Positions 14,869-17,700 of a stretch of DNA of 17,700 nucleotides are shown here, one piece after another. Source of the DNA: Nitrospirae bacterium RIFCSPHIGHO2_01_FULL_66_17 (GTDB lineage Bacteria > Nitrospirota > Nitrospiria > 2-01-FULL-66-17). A model generated the notes under the pieces. It saw nothing but the letters and a program-made list of their open reading frames with translations. It had not been told where the DNA came from and did not search any database. The DNA lies in NCBI GenBank assembly GCA_001803875.1, contig MHEO01000039.1, positions 33,845 to 51,544 on the forward strand, given 5' to 3'. The translations under genes and the position numbers were made by a program. The first letter of the stretch is position 1. The number at the start of each line of letters is the position of its first letter.

Positions 14869-15129
14869 CTACGTCGAGGCGGGGTAGACGCTGATGCGCG
14901 GTCGGTGGGAGCCCTTGCCTTCGAACTTCACCACGCCGCTGATCTTCGCGAACAGGGTGTCGTCGCTGCCGCGCCCGACGTTGAACCCCGGGTGAAACTT
15001 GGTCCCGCGCTGGCGCACCAAGATGGAGCCAGCCGTCACCACCTGGCCGCCGAACCGCTTCACGCCCAGCCGCTGCGCGTTACTGTCCCGGCCATTCGAC
15101 GTCGAACCCTGTCCTTTTTTATGCGCCAT
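14869..15129 (-). CDS. rpmA: Large-subunit ribosomal protein L27
   Basis: L27 lies near the peptidyl transferase centre of the 50S subunit. The 86-residue protein begins MAHKKGQGSTSNGRDSNAQR and continues with LGVKRFGGQ, RQRGTKFHPG and FEGKG, all conserved. It starts directly with MAHKKG, so there is no N-terminal leader of the kind cut off in Firmicutes L27. An AAGGAT ribosome site lies just before the ATG. The gene is 21 bases after rplU, the usual arrangement. Confidence 0.97.
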   Translation of the reverse strand: MAHKKGQGSTSNGRDSNAQRLGVKRFGGQVVTAGSILVRQRGTKFHPGFNVGRGSDDTLFAKISGVVKFEGKGSHRPRISVYPAST

Positions 15130-15150
15130 GGTTGATCCTTCAGACCGCCG

Positions 15151-15465
15151 TCACGCGGCGGCGATGTTGGTGATCTTGATCGTGGTCAGAGACTGCCGGT
15201 GTCCGTTCGTCCGCCGGTAGTTCTTCCGACGCTTCTTTTTGAACACGATGATCTTCTTGGCCCGAGTCTGCGCGACCACCTCCGCCGCGACTTTCGCGCG
15301 CTCCAGGAACGGCGTGCCGACCACCAGCCCGCCGTCACCCTCGACCGCGAGCACGCGATCGAACTCGATCGTCGCGCCCACCGGACGATCCAACCGCTCG
15401 ACCTGGACCACTTCTCCGGGGACTACCCGGTACTGCTTGCCACCCGTTTCGATCACCGCGTACAT
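15151..15465 (-). CDS. rplU: Large-subunit ribosomal protein L21
   Basis: L21 is a 23S rRNA-binding protein of the 50S subunit. From ATG 15463-15465 it has 104 residues, the normal size, beginning MYAVIETGGKQYRV. The basic tail with KKIIVFKKKRRKNYRRTNGH (about residues 72-91) is the rRNA-binding signature. The frame stays open 14 codons further upstream, but the extra residues do not resemble the family and overlap the promoter region. A GGGGGTG stretch is the probable ribosome site. It is the first gene of the rplU-to-rsfS run and has a recognisable promoter about 35 bases upstream. Confidence 0.97.
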   Translation of the reverse strand: MYAVIETGGKQYRVVPGEVVQVERLDRPVGATIEFDRVLAVEGDGGLVVGTPFLERAKVAAEVVAQTRAKKIIVFKKKRRKNYRRTNGHRQSLTTIKITNIAAA

Positions 15466-15497
15466 CACAACACCCCCGCATCGCATAAAGACCGGGC

Positions 15498-15527
15498 TTT
15501 GTATCACGAACGATGAGCGCCTGTCAA
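15498..15527 (-). promoter_or_regulatory. Sigma70-type promoter for rplU operon
   Basis: On the minus strand the -35 is TTGACA (15522-15527), the spacer is 18 bases, and the -10 is TACAAA (15498-15503) preceded by TGA, an extended -10 (TGn). The start of transcription would fall about 25 bases before the rplU ATG. Confidence 0.65.
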
Positions 15528-15547
15528 GGCATCGGCGCGGACAACTG

Positions 15548-15568
15548 ACGGCGGTCGCGCACCGCCGT
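15548..15568. promoter_or_regulatory. Perfect inverted repeat between divergent promoters (candidate operator)
   Basis: ACGGCGGT - CGCGC - ACCGCCGT is an exact 8-bp inverted repeat with a 5-base centre. It lies 20 bases behind the rplU -35 and 13 bases before the -35 of the plus-strand gene. The position suits a site for a dimeric regulator acting on both promoters. A chance GC-rich palindrome is possible. Confidence 0.45.
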
Positions 15569-15581
15569 TACGGCGCGTGTT

Positions 15582-15610
15582 TTGACAGACCGGCGGACGC
15601 CTCCTATAGT
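15582..15610 (+). promoter_or_regulatory. Sigma70-type promoter for the HEAT-repeat gene
   Basis: This is an exact -35 TTGACA (15582-15587), an optimal 17-base spacer and a -10 TATAGT (15605-15610, five of six). Transcription would start near 15617, leaving a very short leader of about 10-20 bases before the coding start. Confidence 0.75.
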
Positions 15611-15634
15611 TACGAGGACGTTTCGGTGGAGGCA

Positions 15635-17700
15635 ATGACGCCGCGCGATGTGATCCCCGTCCTGGTCGAGCTGCATTTGGTCGGACGCAAGACCCTGCTG
15701 TACTCCCCCACGCACGCGTTGATCCCGAAAGCGATCGACGGGCTCGTGGAGCGCTTCCGCGCCGTGCTCACCGCGGAGCCCGAGATCACGGTAGGGGTGG
15801 GCGCGGCCCACCTCCTCTACAAGAACGAACCGCTCGATCCCCAGAACATCATCCTCCGGGAATTAACCCAGACGCTTTCCGCCGCGCACGTCGCGCTCGT
15901 GACGTTCCGGCAGGGGCTGGACGGCGCCGCCCTCATGCGCTGGTTCTCCTGGCTTCGCGACAAGGACCTGTCGGCGGACGCGCGTCACCGGAGCATCGCC
16001 GGGTTCCATGAGGCGGTCCCCTCGATCCGGATCACCCCGGTGAGCTTTAAGAGCGCGGTCGCGGATTCGAGCGGTTCCGCCTCCAAGACCGACACGTGGA
16101 CGCAGCTCCTGGACGCGCTCATGGAAGCGGGCCTCGACGACCAGGGCGAGCTCAGCCGGCCAAGCCTTCCGGAAGGCGACCGGCCCGAGCAGCTCGCCGA
16201 GTTCATCAACCGCGCCGAGGCGCGGGGCAGCAGCAAGGGAACGGGCTACGAACAGGTCGTGCTGGCGCACCTGCAGCGGTTGGCTGGCCAGACCGGCGAC
16301 CCCGAGATGAACCAGGGCCGCCCGAGCGCGCTGCCGGAGGAGGAGCGCCGGCGGCTCGCCACGCTGATCAACCACCTCGACCCGCCGGTCCGCGAGCGCC
16401 TGTTCAAGCTCGCCTTCGCGCCGGGCGGCATGGGGCCCGGGGCGCTGCAGGAGGTCCTGGAGGACCTGTCGGAGCCCGTCCTCCTCGAGGTGCTCTACCA
16501 GATCCAGGCCCAGCACGGCACGATCTCGATCCCGACGCTGGAACTGCTCCGCAAGTTCGTCGTCCTGAGCCGGGAACAACCGGAGGTCCAGTCCGCCCTG
16601 AAATCGAAGGTGGACGCGATGGAGGTGAGCGACCGCCAGGCCCTCTACGCCGAGCTCTTCCAGAAAAAGAGCGAGAAGAACTTTTACCCGGAGCCATACG
16701 CCAAGACGATCAAGGGACTCTCGGGGGCCGCGCCCTCGGGGCTGCAGATCCCGCACGCCGCCGTGGGCGATCTCATCGACCCGCTCAATGAAGCCCAGAT
16801 CCACGGCCACTTCATCACCGTGCTCGGCGAACTCCTCCAGAACGGGACCGCCGAATCGCACCAGGACGTGCTCGTCGACCGGCTGGGCACGGCGCTGACC
16901 GACCCGGTGGTGGGCCGGGATCCCGAGATGGCGTTCCAGGCGTTCGAGGCCCTGCGCCGGTATCGGCCGCGGAACGCCGCCGACGACCGGGCCTACCGCA
17001 CCCGGGTGGCCAAGACCATCGGGCCGATCGTGGGGCATCTCACCAAGTTCGACCGCGCCCGGACCGCCGGGATCGTCGAGCACCTGGTCGCCATCGGCGA
17101 CGCGGTCGTGCCCCCGCTGCTGGACATCCTGAACAACGCGCGCGACATGATCCTGCGGAAACGGTTGATCGAGGTGCTGACGAAGATCGGCCGCCCGATC
17201 GCCCCCGCGGTCGTGGACCGGCTCAAGGACGACCGGTGGTTCATCGTGCGCAACATGATCTTTCTCCTCGGGGAGGTCAAGGCGGTGGAGGCGCTCCCCA
17301 AGATCCGGCCGTTCACCGCCCACGCCCACGAGCAGGTCCGGCTGGAGGCGTACCGCGCCCTGGGCCTGCTCGCCCCGATCGACGTCGTCCTGGAGGCCGT
17401 CGCGCCGGGCGTGCTCGATCGGGACGAGCGCGTGGCGGCGTGCGCGATCTCGACCCTGTGCCAGCGGCCCACCCCGCGGATCGCGGATCGGCTCTGGACG
17501 CTCCTGCAGCCCGGCCGCGGCGGCGCGCCCGAGGCCCGGAAACTCAAGATCATCGAGGCGCTGTCGCGCGCCGCCAACCCGGCGAGCCGCGCGCTGCTGG
17601 GGCGGCTCGCGCGGCACCGACGATTCGTCATCTTCGACTCCCCCAGGAACGCCGCGGTCCGCAAGGCGGCTCGGGCGGCGCTGCAGAGGGCCGAGGCGGG
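15635..17700 (+). CDS. HEAT-repeat protein of unknown function (partial, runs off the right edge)
   Basis: The frame is open for 688 codons with no stop up to the window end. The N-terminal region (about 1-110) has the pattern TLLYSPTHALIPKAID ... AHLLYKNEPLD ... VALVTFRQGLDGAALMRWFSWL. I recognise this layout (a 'tyrosine-proline-His' start, an 'L-G-x-P-L' centre and a 'V-x-F-x-x-G-L' end) from HEAT and HD-domain proteins, where its role is unknown. A middle helical part with charged residues follows. From about residue 490, HEAT-type repeats are clear (VVPPLLDILNNARDMILRK, IAPAVVDRLKDDRWFIVRN, then EQVRLEAYRALGLL). HEAT repeats are protein-binding scaffolds. There is no signal peptide or membrane segment. 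ATG 15635 is used here; GTG 15626, three codons earlier and 7 bases after GAGGA, is an alternative. It is the only plus-strand gene. Confidence 0.85.
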   Translation, partial: MTPRDVIPVLVELHLVGRKTLLYSPTHALIPKAIDGLVERFRAVLTAEPEITVGVGAAHLLYKNEPLDPQNIILRELTQTLSAAHVALVTFRQGLDGAALMRWFSWLRDKDLSADARHRSIAGFHEAVPSIRITPVSFKSAVADSSGSASKTDTWTQLLDALMEAGLDDQGELSRPSLPEGDRPEQLAEFINRAEARGSSKGTGYEQVVLAHLQRLAGQTGDPEMNQGRPSALPEEERRRLATLINHLDPPVRERLFKLAFAPGGMGPGALQEVLEDLSEPVLLEVLYQIQAQHGTISIPTLELLRKFVVLSREQPEVQSALKSKVDAMEVSDRQALYAELFQKKSEKNFYPEPYAKTIKGLSGAAPSGLQIPHAAVGDLIDPLNEAQIHGHFITVLGELLQNGTAESHQDVLVDRLGTALTDPVVGRDPEMAFQAFEALRRYRPRNAADDRAYRTRVAKTIGPIVGHLTKFDRARTAGIVEHLVAIGDAVVPPLLDILNNARDMILRKRLIEVLTKIGRPIAPAVVDRLKDDRWFIVRNMIFLLGEVKAVEALPKIRPFTAHAHEQVRLEAYRALGLLAPIDVVLEAVAPGVLDRDERVAACAISTLCQRPTPRIADRLWTLLQPGRGGAPEARKLKIIEALSRAANPASRALLGRLARHRRFVIFDSPRNAAVRKAARAALQRAEA

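Noticed and set aside
15863..17617. 584-codon open frame on the minus strand
   Set aside because: It is antisense to the HEAT-repeat gene, which has a promoter, ribosome-site candidates and recognisable repeats. The minus-strand product shows only low-complexity Arg/Leu/Asp-rich sequence.

Overview
This is a high-GC (roughly two-thirds G+C by eye) chromosomal window from a Gram-negative bacterium. The diderm assignment rests on a type II secretion secretin and inner-membrane genes and on a LapB-type lipopolysaccharide regulator. The taxon cannot be fixed from the sequence. The gene order and the style of intergenic palindromic repeat suggest a Nitrospirota, NC10 or Deltaproteobacteria-like lineage; this is an inference only.

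Almost everything is on the minus strand, so the biological order runs from right to left. At 15.47-10.26 kb lies a compact housekeeping run: rplU, rpmA, obgE, proB, proA, nadD, rsfS. Most genes overlap or nearly touch. It starts from a good sigma70-type promoter at 15498-15527 and covers ribosomal proteins L21 and L27, the ribosome-assembly GTPase Obg, the first two steps of proline synthesis, NAD synthesis and ribosome silencing. A palindromic repeat (10108-10241) follows. Next come a fused LapA-LapB-like tetratricopeptide protein and the cofactor-independent phosphoglycerate mutase gpmI. A second copy of the repeat plus a perfect hairpin (6949-7136) comes next, then a rhomboid protease.

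A promoter inside the 3' end of the rhomboid gene (6220-6249) is well placed to drive a type II secretion operon in the order gspC, gspD, gspE, gspF, gspG (6128-120). This operon encodes the inner-membrane PDZ connector, the secretin, the ATPase, the platform protein and the major pseudopilin. Hairpins follow gspG at 1-119, so the operon may end there. The remaining gsp genes (H to M) are not in the window.

The only plus-strand gene starts at 15635 and runs off the right edge. It encodes a HEAT-repeat protein with an N-terminal region like that found in other HEAT or HD-domain proteins of unknown role. It is divergent from rplU. Its own promoter (15582-15610) and the rplU promoter flank a perfect 8-bp inverted repeat that could be an operator.

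The most unusual items are the two repeat copies, whose hairpin arms differ completely in sequence yet stay perfectly self-complementary; the LapA-LapB fusion; the short secretin with too few N domains; and the divergent promoter region. I see no CRISPR array, tRNA, rRNA, transposase or phage gene.
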